A DNA stretch of 64,000 nucleotides from positions 60,719,078-60,783,077 of the forward strand of contig NC_134841.1 in NCBI RefSeq assembly GCF_965363235.1, read 5' to 3'. Shown in pieces: positions 1-12,820 of the stretch (its first letter is position 1; every line of letters begins with the position of its first letter). Under the pieces are notes generated by a model. The model worked only from the letters and a program-made list of their open reading frames with translations. It was not told the origin of the DNA and did not search any database. The stretch comes from Mytilus galloprovincialis. Its lineage: Eukaryota > Mollusca > Bivalvia > Mytilida > Mytilidae. A program made the position numbers and the translations under genes.

Positions 1-673
1 CTCTGGATGATTTAAATATTTTGAGCATGTCATAATGTATATTGTTAAGACATTTCACGAATTTGGCTATACTTTTTGGACCTTTTGGATTATAGCTCTT
101 CATCTTTTATATAAGCTTTGGATTTCAAATATTTTGGCCATGAGCATCACTGAAGAGACATGTATTGTCGAAATGCGCATCTGGTGCAAGAAAATTGGTA
201 CCGTTAATTTTATTGTCTATTTTTGAAGATTGTTTGTTACCCTTTATAAGTCTTCTCGTTATTTGGCTGCTGTCTAATGACTGAGAATAAAGGAGTAAGA
301 GAAAAGACTGGAACTTGGGTGTCCCCAATTGTTACCATTGAAAATCTTGTTCATTTGTCAGTCTTGTACAAAGAAGTGCATATTCACTATCACATTAACA
401 TGATATCATTTTGAATATGAAGATAACATTTGCCACTGGACATAACAGATTCATCCATTTACACATCAAAGTTGTCTGTATCATAATTAAAAGTTTATGG
501 TCTGCATAAATTATGATAGTAAACTGCATATGCAGAGGTGGGAGCAGGTTTCTTTTTTTAAGTTAATAGAGAAAATACTTTTTGTGCTTAAGATATTTTC
601 CCTAATTGTTTTTACAATGGATGACACCCTATTTTCTATACAAAATAATGACTAGAAAATCTATTTATTACAG
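1..673. other. INPP5F intron, upstream of the first visible exon
   Basis: No coding exon is visible. The stretch holds part of a dispersed repeat (about 60-230) that carries a hammerhead-type motif and recurs inverted at 7620-7720. The remainder is AT-rich sequence with nothing recognised. Confidence 0.6.
144..187 (+). ncRNA. Hammerhead ribozyme-like motif in a dispersed repeat
   Basis: All parts of a type I hammerhead are in order: stem I strand GCATCA (144-149), core CTGAAGA (150-156, fitting CUGANGA because position 7 is free), stem II GACA/TGTC with loop TGTAT (157-169), core GAAA (170-173), a very short stem III, the AUC cleavage triplet ending at 181, and the second stem I strand TGGTGC (182-187), giving six pairs including one G-U. 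Hammerheads with tiny stem III are known from schistosome and mollusc repeats and from Penelope-like elements. Cleavage activity is not shown. Confidence 0.72.
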
Positions 674-3600
674 GGTGACTATACCAGAACTGGAGAGAGA
701 AAGTTATCAGGAATGATGAAGGATGGGGTTAACTCAGCAAACAGGTATACAGTCATAAACTCTATTGGTTTTACAAATGGGTTACCTAAGACTGTGGTTA
801 AGGAATCTAAATCAATATATAGCTTAATCAAAGCATAATTTTCAGAAAGGAGAGCATTTATTCAATATGAATGCTTTTGGTAGTTTCCATGTAGTTTCTC
901 AATCATTGGAATAATTACACACTTAGTTTTAAGATATGATTGATTGATTGACTGTTGGGGTAAATTTCACTTTCTGAACTCTTAGCTACTGTGGATTCAA
1001 TATTATTCGTTGGATACTAATTTTCATGGATTTAGTGATTACAGATCAACCACGAAATTTAATGTTTACGAATAACAAATGTTCTATAGGCTTGTATGCA
1101 AACTTCTGCAAAACCACAAAATTAGATATCCACGAACATGTAATTACTAAGTTTTCCTTTAGGAAGCTGGCTTGTCATGTTTTGGATTTTTTGACAGATT
1201 TTCGGAATCCTCTGGTTTTATCCATTTGAATGCCTGAAAAAAATTTGCCCGTTGACCCCCATTTTTCTTTTTATAAATCTTTTACATATATAATGATAAG
1301 CAATCTGTAAAAGTCTTATAAAATTTTAATTACTTTTTAACAGTTTTTGAGAACTTCAACTTGTCAATAATAAAGCTATGAAAAGTTAAGAGAGAATATT
1401 TTCCCGCCAAAATTTCAATGGCATATAGCTCGAAAACAAGCACGGCGACCTATATATATATTTTGCTCTTTGGATTCTTTTAATAACCCCCTATCTATAT
1501 AAACTAGTGTTTTGAAAAGTTAATTACTTTGAAACTGAGAAGCGAATTCCCTTAATCCACTAAAACTGGTACCCACGAAAATAAATGAATCCACAGTATA
1601 CCATGGTCGCCAGTTTTTATTACTGGAGGAAGCTATAGTGCCCTGAGAAGGATATCAACATACAACAGGAAAACTATCAATCCCAATATATGCCAAAAGC
1701 AGGGTTCAAACTCACCTCAGTGTTGACAAGCTATAGTGACCACTTAAATGAAGTATTTAGACCCATTAGCCAGTAAGGCCCCTCGTTTTGGAATAAAGTC
1801 CATGCCAGTCTAACATCTGACACTGAATTCTGACCTTTTGTTCAATTTTTCATTACATATTCCTATGGTTTATGGCGTCAACAACTTTTTTGTGGTGTTA
1901 AAATTTTATGGGAACTTCTGTGATGTCCAGTATTGGCAGACAAATAGCAAAAAGGTGTTTGAATACAGTGAAGATATAAAGATCTAAGGTTTATATTTGT
2001 TTCTTGGTTTTGACAATCTCTGAATACAACACCTATAGAAAATGTCTAATTTGCTAAATATGTAAATGGGTGTTTTACCTGTACCCACGAATTCCATGAA
2101 ATATCACAAGAACAAAAATGATTCCACAGTACACCAAAGTAAAGATATTTTAAGTTGTCTTAATTAGATAAGGCAACTAGAGTGACCATGTCAATGCCAC
2201 CCCTTAAGTGACCCTAGGACCTTAAATTCATAGATCAACAGAATATTATTGTCATCAGAGAAACTTTTTTTGAAGGGCGATATTCAAGTGTTCCCACACT
2301 TTTTATAATTGATGTAAAAAAAAAATTCAGAATTACACTATTTTTTTTTTAAACCAGGTATTATTTGAGATTTAAGGACAACTACAGACAGGCTGCCATT
2401 GACCTTACTTTAGGTCAGTCAGTGGCTGAGGATCTCTTGACCGGTACAACTAAAATAGAAGAGGACACCACAGATCTTGTAGAAAGAGAGGAGAACTTGA
2501 AGTTATTGGTAGAAGATTGTAAGAAAATGTTAATCGTAGAACCTGAGGAATGTCTCGGTGGATGGAGCTTGATAGATGCTGACCCTGTGTAAGATATTTA
2601 GGTTTATTATTCATGTAATGAAAGGAGGGACATTTAAGTTGCTTTAACACAAGATAATGTAACTTAACATTTTGTTTTAAGTATTGGTAAATCTGTTCAT
2701 TTGCTTTCATGCTTTGTACACATACATGAAAGGATCTATTTAAACTACTAAGCAAGGGGAGTAACTGTGGACTAATTTATTTTCTTAAATACCAAATTTA
2801 GTGGATTCAGTTAAATTTGCATTTTCTTGGGTAGTTGATTTCTTTATTTTGCTGAAGTCTGCAAACAAGCCTTTAGGTTTTTTTTAATTCATTAAACTTT
2901 TAAATTGTGGTTCACCTCTACCATCGAAATCCTGAAAATTTGTAATCCACAAATTTTAGCAGATCCACGGTAACAAATGTTCAAAGTCAGATACAGAATG
3001 CAGTGCAGTGCAAAGACAAAAATAAATCTTGAATAATTGATACCATGATCATACTTTTTTTTTTATCTTCACAAAGAATATCATTATTTTAGTTTGTCTA
3101 ATGCATTTTACACATATATGCAGTGAAATGTTAACCTTAGCCTTGACCATGTGCAAAATGAGTGAAAGAACAGATTCTTTTAAATTGAAATAAACCTATA
3201 TAAAATTGAGAAAGGAAATTGGGACTGTGTCAAAGCAACAACAACCTGACCATAGAGCAGACAACAGCTGAAGGCCACCAATAGATCTTTAATGTAGCGA
3301 AAAACTCCTGCACCTGTAGGCATCCTTCAGCTGACCCTTAAAAATATGTATACTAGTACAGTGATAATTGGATGTCATACTAAACTCCGAAATTATACAC
3401 AAGAAACTAAAATTAAAAATCATACAGACTAACCAAGGCCAGAGGCTCCTGACTTAGGACAGGCGCAAAATTGCGGCGGGGTTAAACATGTTTATGAGAT
3501 CTCAACCCTCCCCCTATACCTCTAGCCAATGTAGAAAAGTAAACAATATGCACATTAAAATATATATATATTCCTGTTCATGGCTTGAAATTTTCACTTT

Positions 3601-6600
3601 CATAGTTGTTATAATTATGTATGGTAATTTTATGAAATTAGAAATGTGTACTATTAAATTTATCTATTTTAGGACTGGAGACCCAGATAGACAGGAAATG
3701 GATATAATCTTGTTACTAAGCCAGAGAGCAGTATATGTGGCATGGTAGAGTATTATCATTTTAAGAAAAGATTATCAATAGTGATATTTATCAATTTGGA
3801 AATAAGGATTATTGGGGGACTGTTGATAAGACATACTTTCAGAGTGAAGGAGTGGAGGCATTTTTTTTTTTGGACGTTGGGATTAAGGTGGTACCTAACA
3901 CTACAGGGAGATAATTCTGTAAAGTCAGCTGAAGGTTTTAATTACGTTGTGTTGTAAAAGGAATATTAAGCTTCTCAATGATCAAAATTGGTGTTTGTCA
4001 ACCAGTGTAATTTTTCTGACAAAACGGTAGGTACAAAATTTGTGAAATTTTTATATTTTTGTTTTAGGGTCAAAGTAAATACTTTGACAAAATTTTATGA
4101 AAATTAAACGAGCCAAATTAATTTTAGTGAAAGTGTTGGGTACCACCTTAAGCAGTATTTGTCATTAGATTTCAAGATTTGGCTTTTGAGCATTCAGGAT
4201 TATAATAAAGTTACACAGTCTGCTGCCTTTTAAGCTTATATGAATAGAGCAAAGATTGAGGGTTTTGTTATGAGGATATATGTTTCTTTGAAATGTTACA
4301 TGTTTTAAAAATTCCACATAAGAACTTATTTGGCTTATTGGTTGGGTTTAGTATGACCTAGTGTAATTCATTTAATAGTTGTAACTGGACATAAATCAAA
4401 ATCAATGGTTCATTTTATCAGTTCACTATGTTTACAATATAAAAAGCATTGACATGAGGTGCTTAAAACAACCAAAAGATGATTTTATATAGGATATATA
4501 GCATTTTAAATTTTTTTTTAGGGCAGGGGTTCGAGAGATGGAGGTAAACTTCTATCAAACAGCAGCAAATCATTTCACACTAACAAAAGTTGATATTATA
4601 GCTTTTTGAGGAAAGAAATAAGTTGGAGCATTAAATTTTTTTTCTTGTTTTACATAATGTATAGCGGGTAATTTTTGCGGGATGTTAATTTTTCACGATA
4701 TTACAAAATCAACAAAATCAACAAAATAAATTCCCCAAATTAAAAGTTTACATGCAAAAGTTTTGAATCTGCAAAACTATAACCGCCCAAATTATTTTGT
4801 ATACCTTATTGAATGAAAATCACAAAATTTTACACCCCTGAAAATTACACGCTTTACGGTATATGATAAGATAATGTTTTCATTGAATGTTTTATTCATT
4901 AAAGGTATGATGATGAAGAAGAGGGTATAACTTGTTATCAACGAATATTTCTGGAGGATATCGAGCAAATAGAAATTGGTCAGTTAAAGTTATTTTAGAA
5001 AGACAGAAATACTTCTAAAAAGAATGAAATTTTAAAGAAACTACTGTAAATTCAAAAATTATTGCGAAAAAAGTGACAAGGTTTTAATCGCAATAATTTA
5101 AACTGGCATTAAGAAATTTTATATATGAATTAAACAGGATTTTTTTCAATATGGCGTAAATAAAAATAGCATTTTAGTCTAAAATGATAAAATTACAATA
5201 ATATCTGAATTTACAGTACTTTAAAGTCATATGAAACCTCAAATTAAAAAAAAAAATATGCATATGTTTTTTAAAACTAAATGGATAGTTTTCATTATAC
5301 AACTTATGTACATATACTTTTTTCTGAGGAAAATTCTTTAATTTGTCCACATTTAGAAGAAGTTTACTTATTTTTAATTGCTTGCTGCCAGGAAGCAATT
5401 CGCTGACATATTTTCCGTATGCATAGTGACCTAAGCGTGACCCACCTCGTAAAAATCTGGTGATAGCAATACGCATGAATCTGTCATTAAAATAAACAAT
5501 TACCTGATTGCATATGTTAAACACGTGCTAAATAGACATTTGCGGAAACTAGGTATATACCTAGGATTACACTTTAGACTTACGATTACAGGTGACAAAA
5601 ACAAGGGGTCACTTCAAAATACAAAAACAAACAAACACTACAGATACAAAATAACACATGGTGTCTTCTATATAAAAAAGGAAAAAAGATGAAAGCAACA
5701 CGTTACAACGTCATGTGTCCGAAACACTTTTCTGGATTTACAATCAGGACCGCACAAGCCGAATAGATTTTCCCCGCGAAACAGGGTACTTTAAATGCAA
5801 TGGTTAGCAAAAATATTGTTCAGAGTATACTCTACAAACTGTTTCATTTGACATAGAAATATTGGTGTCGTTTTTGTTATGCACGATTAACTTTGTATCT
5901 CCAAAAGTTGCCTTGCCGACTTAAATAGATTGAGATTTTCTTTTTTAACAATTTCGTCTCGCCTGCTTTTTTTATCCCCAACAATTAATTGAATAGATTT
6001 GCGTATAAACTTTGTGTTGAAATGAACGACGTCACAATGAGAGATCACAGGCTGTTCCGTGGGTTGGAACACCCCTTTTCATGCCGTTCAATGCTTTTAA
6101 AAAGGGACATATGGTCGGACACCTCCCACTTTTATCTTGGGTTAAAATCCCCTTTTGAAAATGGCTGGATCGACCCCTGATCCGTCAGTGCACTCTATAT
6201 TATAATTCCATGAAAAAAATACCAGTTTCAGAACAGGGGTTATTGAAACCAAAAACATAGACAAAAGTGTTTGTCCTATTCAGGAAAAACATAAGATTTC
6301 AAAATTATTATGAATGGCAAGTGAAATTTCATGAAGAATAAATAGCTCAAAAACACCCGTTCGCTGTATTTCCTCATTCTCTTTAAAAAAAATCAGAGAG
6401 AAAGTATGATTTAGCATAAATATGTTGACATGCTTCATGTTTTTATATAGATAAGACCGTTGGATTTTCACTAGTAATTTTGGGCCCTTTAGAGTTTGCT
6501 GTTCTGTGTGAGCCAAGGCTCCGTGTTGAATCTATAATGATGACCTATAATGGTTTACGTTTATAAATTGTTGTTTGGAAGGAGAGCTGTCTCATTGGCA

Positions 6601-9600
6601 CTCATACCACATCTTCCTATTCATATCCTTAGTTAATTGCACCTTTCCTAACAAAAAGTATTGCTGACATTTTTTCAGCAAATGTCCCAATCTATATAAC
6701 TAGCTAGCTACTGCAACGACAATTATGATATTTTGTGTGTCTCATGTTAAATGTATTTTTAATGATAGTTCATTATATCATATTTCGTTCAATTACAGCA
6801 TTTCAACATAAATAACGAACACCATATACAATAATTAATGTTAACACATTGCTGCAAACATATTAGAAAAAAAATCGTTGTTCAACTACAGAAAAACATT
6901 ACTACAGTGTTTTTGCTCGACGGTTTATTTTTACACTTTGAGAAAGCCCAAGATTTAAATGCTACCTGTAAGTGTAATTGTAATCCTAATCGTAGGTGTA
7001 TGAAAGTTTCCGCAAATGTCTATTACCCATGCTTTTTGTTGATTATTTACTATAAGGTGACAATCAGTAAACTTCGGCTTCAAAACACAGCATTTAATGA
7101 GTAGCCATATTTGTTAAATCATAACAGACAACTAGAAAAAAAATTGACGATTATACGATAGATTTGCGTAAAAAATGATAAAATCGTGCACAGAGGACTA
7201 AGTTTATGATATATGCATGCATTGGTTCAAGAATTGGATGAACATTATTTTTCACCAGTCACTCGTTTCTTATGACTTTAAGTAAATCAGTAAAGTAGCA
7301 CAAATGAAGGTTACTAGGCATTGGAGTACAATATATAAATAAAGAGAAGAAAAGGTCATTTTTGACAAAATATTTAAATACTATACTGTGATTAGTTCAA
7401 AAATAGTTATAAAATGACCAAGGTTGTTTTCAAGCTACATGTTATGAAAAAGTGACACAATACGCCAAAATTATACAGTTGTAAAAGCATTATTATTTGA
7501 ATTGAGAAAAAACTTTATGACCAAATTTTAAAATAAAATATAAGAAGATTGCTTTTATAGGTAAACTACTCTCCTTTTAGAGTAGACTAGTCCAAAAGAT
7601 AACCAGTGAGGTCATTATTAGTAAAAAAATTAACGGTACCAATTTTCTTGCACCAGATGCGCATTTCGACAATACATGTCTCTTCAGTGATGCTCGTGGC
7701 CAAAATATTTGTAATCCAAAACTTATATATTAGGTTAGTTAAACTACCCTTCTTTTAGAGTAGACTAGTCTGAAAGATAACCAATCTATCTGTTTGTATA
7801 CTGTAGGACTAGGTTACCTCGGAGTGAAGGAAGGAACTGATAATAGCAAGCAAACTAACCAAAAATATTACCTTTACCTACAGGCTCAATGCAATTGGCT
7901 ATAATAGAAAAAATTATGTCACATTTTCTTGCTACGACACAAAATAGAAAAAAATTTGTACCTTCCTTTAAGATTTGAAATATCTGAGTTATCTCATCTT
8001 TGTATAAGTCTAAGTTTAGAAATTTCATTATCAAACTAAAAACTTTCATAATAATGATATTAAATCACACAATTTATTTCATCTAAATGAAGACTCATAT
8101 GAAATGCCACATAGGTTTTCAAGGTTTCAGGTATTTCTACATCTTTGACTTTCAAATTTTGGGGTTTTTGAGCTATCCTGATGAAGGTAAATCCAGAAAG
8201 GCCACGGGGGGGGTCTCTTCCTATATAAAGGTATATACATATGTGCCGCTGGAATGGGTCCCTTTTTTGATCCGTCAAATATATCAATGGGGTGCAATTT
8301 TACCGAGGAAATATATCAATAGGTAGTAATTGACCGATTGTGATATATCAATGGGTCATAAATATATGAATGGGTTATGATTTCGCTGTGAAATATATGT
8401 ATAGGTAGGGATTTCACAATTATTCAATATATGAATGGGGGGTGTTTTTAAAATCCCAGCTGCACACCTGTACCCAAAATCCCATGATGAGACCCCCCCG
8501 TGAGAAAGGCACTTCTAAAACACCAAGTTTATAAAGTGTTATTTTCATGTTACAGATCATATTGAGTCATTGACAAAAAAAAAGAGTTTCTTTTGATATC
8601 ACTTGGGTTTTTTTTTTAGGTGCTGAGCCAGCCATCTTCAAATCAAAGTTTGTATGTTTACGACTTTATTACCATCACTATACAGATGAGGGATTTTTCC
8701 ATACCTTTCGTACTCCTAGTACAAGATTGTTTAACAACATTGTAATTGCTGTAAAAAATAAAGAGGAAGCTAAAGGTAAAATTTATTCTGTAATTATCAA
8801 AAATGAAACACTGAAGATGGCGTGTTTTAAATTTACACAAGATGTCATAATTTTTAATCAAAATAAAGTATGATTTAAGTCTTAGGAAAAAAATCATATA
8901 AAATACCAGGAAATTTACAAGCATGAAACTTACAATTCAGTCATAGGGTATAATATAATTTGTTTGTTACTTAATCAATTAGAGTTATCTCCCATTCATT
9001 GCTAAAATACTATTATTTTAAACCATAATCCACCACATAACTTTTATAGTATAATGAATTATCATGAAATTAACAACAACGTCGTCATAGGTAAAATAGC
9101 GATAAACAGACTTTCATTGGTCATCTCAATGATAATCTATAAATATAAATTTATTTCAGAATCTCTTGGTGCCATATATCAAGGCTTTGCAGCTGCAACA
9201 GAAGAAATACTGTCACTTAAATTACCACTTATAGATGTTCCTAAATTAGATAGGTATAAGTTTTTATCATTTAAGCAGCAATAGTCTCAAATCTGGAAAT
9301 CCTGTGCCAGGATTATTATAATAAGATGTTTATAAACAATTTAAAATCTACTTTGTTATACAGTTGTGCTTATAGCAACATTAACATTAACTGTGTCATG
9401 TATTTATACATTTGACATGATGCTACAGAAAAATGATAAAAGCATTCCAATTAGACGTTTTTTTCTCAACACTTTAATTGATTTGATGTCTTACATCAAA
9501 AAGAGGCGAAAGATACCAGAGGGACAGTCAAACTCATAGATAAAAAATAAAGTGACAACCCCATGGCTAAAAAATAAAAAGACAAACAGACAAATAATAG

Positions 9601-10967
9601 TATACAAGACACGACATAGAAAACTAAAGACTAAGCAACACAAACTCCACCAAAAACTGGAGATTATCTCAAATGCTCTGGAAGGTTATGCAGATCCTGC
9701 TCCACATGTGACACCTGTCATGTTGCTTATTTATTATTACAAACCTGATAAATAGTCAAAATCAATTTATCTATCTGTAACCATTTTAAATCAGATAAAC
9801 TCATCATAGATACCAGGATTGAAATTTTATATTAACACCAGATATACTTTTCTGTCTACAAAAGATTCATCAGTGATGCTAAAATCAAAAAATTTTAAAA
9901 AGGCCAAATAAAGTACGAAGTTGAAGAGCATTTAGAACCAAAATTTCCTAAACGTTTTCGAAACATTTAAGAATTACAAATGTAATGCATGCAAATGTGC
10001 AGCTCTTGTCACAGTGTCGTCATTGACATTTGATATTGGTAGTTTTGAAAACTATGTTGTTGCAACATTAAAAACAAATACATTGCACTAAGTTTCTAGG
10101 TTAACATTTTTTTTTAAATTCAACATATAGGAGTCAGTCAATTTGGTTTTCTGTTTAATTTTTAGAAAGAAAACAAAACCACATATAGATGTTCAATACA
10201 TACACCAACAACAACAAGAGAATTCATTGTCAGGGATACATATACCAAGAGATGTATCAGCACCTGATTTGGCACAGATGAAGCAATCATCAAGAAAGTC
10301 ACCTCGATCAAGTCTCACTCCAAGTCCTGTAGAGCCCAGCTCGCCATCAGAAAGTCCGTCAAGAACAAGGAGAAATATCATGTCTGATTTAAAGAAAAAT
10401 ATCAACACCGGCTTAAAGAATATAACCAAATTAAATATACCAGGAATAAGGCTTGGACGGAATGCTCCTGATGACAGAACCACGATGGATGATTCTAGTG
10501 TATTTTACAAACAAGAAAAACAAGCAGGTGGAGATCAGCTTAACAGAACTGATTCATCTGAAAATGTAACTCTAAAGTTTAAAGTTTCAGAAAATGTTTC
10601 ACCAAGTGAGAACAAATTAAAGGGAGATAATTTCAATGAAAATGCAGAATCAAATCTGCAACACTTTACTACAGATGCACCTAATACTTCAGAGTCCTCT
10701 GAAAATTTTGATGATGAAGATGGAGGAAATATGTCTCATGTTTTAGGGATATCTCAGGAAGATGATTCTAAGAATTTGGCTTATATGAACAATCCAATTA
10801 AAGTCTCTAGTCATGACAATGAACCTACTCAGACATCTAAAATCCCAAAAATTATATTTCCCGCTACTAATAGTACTAAAACACAACGAATTGCTGAATC
10901 TTTGGAACAGGAAATGAGACAGAAGCTTGGAGATAGGAAATGTTACACTCAAGTTATATTTTTATAG
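674..10967 (+). CDS. INPP5F: INPP5F / Sac2 phosphoinositide 4-phosphatase, 3' part (7 exons)
   Basis: Exons read as 674-744, 2358-2588, 3673-3744, 4905-4978, 8620-8775, 9160-9253 and 10166-10967; all have AG/GT borders and phases that join without a break (1500 nt, 499 residues plus stop). The first exon encodes GDYTRTGERKL...MKDGVNSANR, the stretch just after the catalytic CX5R loop in Sac-domain phosphatases; the catalytic cysteine must lie upstream of the window. Next comes the hSac2 domain (from about GGWSLIDADP to EEILSLKLP), which is specific to Sac2. The last exon is a Ser/Asn-rich low-complexity tail ending in QKLGDRKCYTQVIFL, resembling the conserved vertebrate end. In vertebrates Sac2 removes the 4-phosphate of PI4P on early endosomes. 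The largest intron (4979-8619) is filled with small inverted-repeat elements. Identification is from remembered family sequence; exon borders are by eye. Confidence 0.93.
987..1598. mobile_element. Inverted-repeat element (MITE-like) in INPP5F intron
   Basis: The ends are inverted: TACTGTGGATTCA at the left and TGAATCCACAGTA at the right, with further partial pairing inward around ATTTTCRTGG. There is no coding capacity. A related element lies at 2763-2972 and a fragment at about 2080-2135. Confidence 0.7.
2763..2972. mobile_element. Related short inverted-repeat element
   Basis: Starts near ACTGTGGACTAATTTATTTT and ends near AGATCCACGGTAA, the same end motif as the element at 987-1598 but more diverged. 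It sits in the second visible INPP5F intron. Confidence 0.5.
3200..3545 (-). repeat. Dispersed repeat family R2, copy 1
   Basis: Contains GCTCCTGACTTAGGACAGGC and TACCTCTAGCCAATGTAGAA. The same sequence recurs in the opposite orientation at about 20440-20840 and 43580-43940, and in part at 43000-43330 and 44445-45000. No coding potential. Confidence 0.65.
3883..4151. mobile_element. Inverted-repeat element with TTAA ends
   Basis: Begins TTAAGGTGGTACCTAACAC and ends GTGTTGGGTACCACCTTAA, nearly exact inverted ends. TTAA at both ends could be part of the element or a TTAA target duplication. An internal piece recurs at about 32180-32360. No ORF. Confidence 0.7.
4659..4862. mobile_element. Short inverted-repeat element (GTAATTTTYAGGGG type)
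   Basis: Left end ATAGCGGGTAATTTTTGCGG and right end GAAAATTACACGCTTTACGG are imperfect inverted repeats. It ends 42 bases before the exon at 4905. Confidence 0.5.
5042..5218. mobile_element. Short inverted-repeat element (TACTGTAAATTCA ends)
   Basis: TACTGTAAATTCA at the left and TGAATTTACAGTA at the right are exact 13-bp inverted ends around an AT-rich interior of about 150 bases. It lies 60 bases after the exon ending at 4978. Confidence 0.75.
5219..7555. other. Long INPP5F intron, mostly unassigned
   Basis: Contains a dispersed-repeat-like stretch near 5220-5530 and a degraded GGCTGGATCG...CCCC element fragment at about 6050-6180 related to the element at 28669-28799. Otherwise nothing was recognised; the short open frames here have no coding character. 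Confidence 0.45.
7650..7693 (-). ncRNA. Second, identical hammerhead-like motif
   Basis: On the minus strand this is base-for-base the same 44-nt motif as at 144-187, including the CTGAAGA core, the GACA/TGTC stem II and GAAA. The surrounding repeat also matches, with AATTGGTACCGTTAATTTT following the motif in both copies. It lies in the long INPP5F intron, antisense to the gene. Confidence 0.72.
7724..7900. repeat. Foldback-type repeat fragment (CTACCCTYC... family)
   Basis: Contains AGAGTAGACTAGTC, AACCAATCTATCTG and TATTACCTTTACCTACA in the order seen in the complete foldback element at 47052-47267. A second partial copy lies at 7556-7620. Related copies lie at 36505-36690 and 46600-46745. 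Confidence 0.55.
8203..8502. mobile_element. Inverted-repeat element with internal AATATATCAATGGG repeats
   Basis: CACGGGGGGGGTCTC at the left and GAGACCCCCCCGTG at the right are inverted ends. The interior holds five or six loose copies of a phrase like AATATATCAATGGGT, spaced about 35-45 bases apart. It ends 118 bases before the exon at 8620. Confidence 0.7.
9492..9745 (-). mobile_element. 3' tail of a Penelope-like element, antisense
   Basis: The minus strand matches the 3' untranslated tail at 19590-19815, including GAGCAGGATCTGC, CAGTTTTTGGTGG, TTTAGTTTTCTATG, TAGCCATGG and GTTTGACTGTCCCT. No reverse transcriptase sequence remains, so this is a strongly 5'-truncated insertion in an INPP5F intron. 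Confidence 0.7.
9835..9879 (-). ncRNA. Decayed hammerhead-like motif
   Basis: On the minus strand GCATCA and CTGATGA are followed by a weak stem II, CAGAAAA in place of a clean GAAA, and TATATC then TGGTGT. Stem I still pairs. It looks like a diverged relative of the other copies and is probably inactive. Confidence 0.45.
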
Positions 10968-12820
10968 AAGCAATTTTTGTCATTTTTAACCTCTATGTGC
11001 TCAGAGTTTAACATGTGTGTAGATGATTAGGATGTTCTTCCCATGCAATTTATTTAAAAGAGATTATTATATTTCGATGTCATTTGTGATATTAATATTT
11101 GTGGTTGTCAATTTTATCTTTTTTTCTGGAAAATTTGATATTTCATGGTTTTATACATGGCAAAAATATATTTATGAAAGTAATTTAATTATGTCAATTA
11201 TGAAAATGAATTGTTAAATGAAACAAAGATAGTATTAGTCAGTATATTAGTGATAGTTTTAAATGTTTAGTTCTGTCTTGTGTACCATGGTTATTGAAAA
11301 ATATGTTAATTCCTAATGTGAAGCAAGTACCAGTAACCTGAAATGCCTTTATCGTATTTGACCCAAATTCCAAACAGTAGGATTTTTCTAGCTATATGTA
11401 TAAATATATATATATATTATCACTTGCAACTTAAATATTTTTAGATGGGATTTTATTTTAAAATAATTTTAGCACAGTAGAACGTGTTTATGTACTTTTA
11501 AAAATACTTGAATTGTGCTAAATAAAAGTCAATGTGTATAATACTGTTAGAAAAATGGCAATGATTACTGCAAAACTGCTTCTTAAGGTATAGAAAAATT
11601 CTTAGCACTCATATAAGATATTTGAATCAAGTTTAAAAGTAAAATAATATTACTAGCATTTTATGTGTATTTACATAAGCTTAAAATAAATTACATGTAT
11701 CTTTATTTTAGTGTCAAAAGCACATGTTTAAAAAATTCAAAGTTATTATAAAATTTCAACAAAATTGCAAATCCCCAAAGTTAGCCTTTTCTTTCTCAAA
11801 AGCTACCTCGGTCACTTAGTTTTATTCTGTGAATATTCAAATATATCATCTCTCGCTTCAGCTTAACTTTAAATAATTTAAAAAAAAAGGACTGTACAGT
11901 GTTAAACATTTTCTGCTCAACTTTAACTCTAAAAATACAACGCCCTCAATCCACTACCGTTTCTCATTAATAATCACAATATAACAACTGGATTATTTGG
12001 GTTAGCTTAACTTTATTACTATTAGCTTTGTTTGTTTTTGTTCATGAGTAGGACAAACAATGCAATTTAATGTAGTCTTAACATTAGCGTCCTATTTTAC
12101 CACCCCCAAAAAAATAGGTCACAAATAAAATGTTTTATGAATAAATGTATAGCAGTTATTACTGAACAAATGCACTTTCTTTTTTTTTTTCTTTTTTTTT
12201 TATTTATACAATTTCATTTATTGGAGGCCTTGAACAAAAATCACAAACATTACACAGAACATTTATACACTTCTAAACCAGTTTTCTTGCAAATGAATTA
12301 ATTCATTTCAAATGTAATAAAAGTTAGGTTTTGTTTTGAGGTTAAACTTGATCAGGTAAAGTTTGAACTAGTATAATAATTTTAAGACTTTATGACTTTG
12401 TTTTTGCCTGGTCATAAAATCCTAATTAACCTGATATATGTTGCAAGAAAATTAGAAAATTCAAATTGAAATATTTGGTCTTAAATAACCTGTGTTTTTT
12501 CAAAGGTAGAACTATCTTGCATAAATAGGGAAATTAACAAATAGAGGGCAATAAGTAGTACATGTAGCCAAAATTAACTTTATACATGTGTGTCAACTTT
12601 TTTATTCTCCACAGTTAGAGATCTGCCTGGAAGACTATTTTATTGGGAGATTGCAATCAAACAGATTCTATGATATTTTATGTTATTTTTTGGAGTAAAA
12701 TTATGAATGTTCAAAGATTTAAACAATGAGCATATAAATAAATCATTTATAAATGAATTAATTATTTATATTCATAAAGACAATTAATTTTAGTAAATAA
12801 TAATATGAATACATTAGTGT

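Noticed and set aside
5174-5524. 116-codon minus-strand frame in the INPP5F intron
   Set aside because: Covers poly-A/T stretches and the end of an inverted-repeat element; no recognisable protein features.
10193-10483. 96-codon minus-strand frame
   Set aside because: Antisense to the last INPP5F exon, which has family similarity and matching splice phase.
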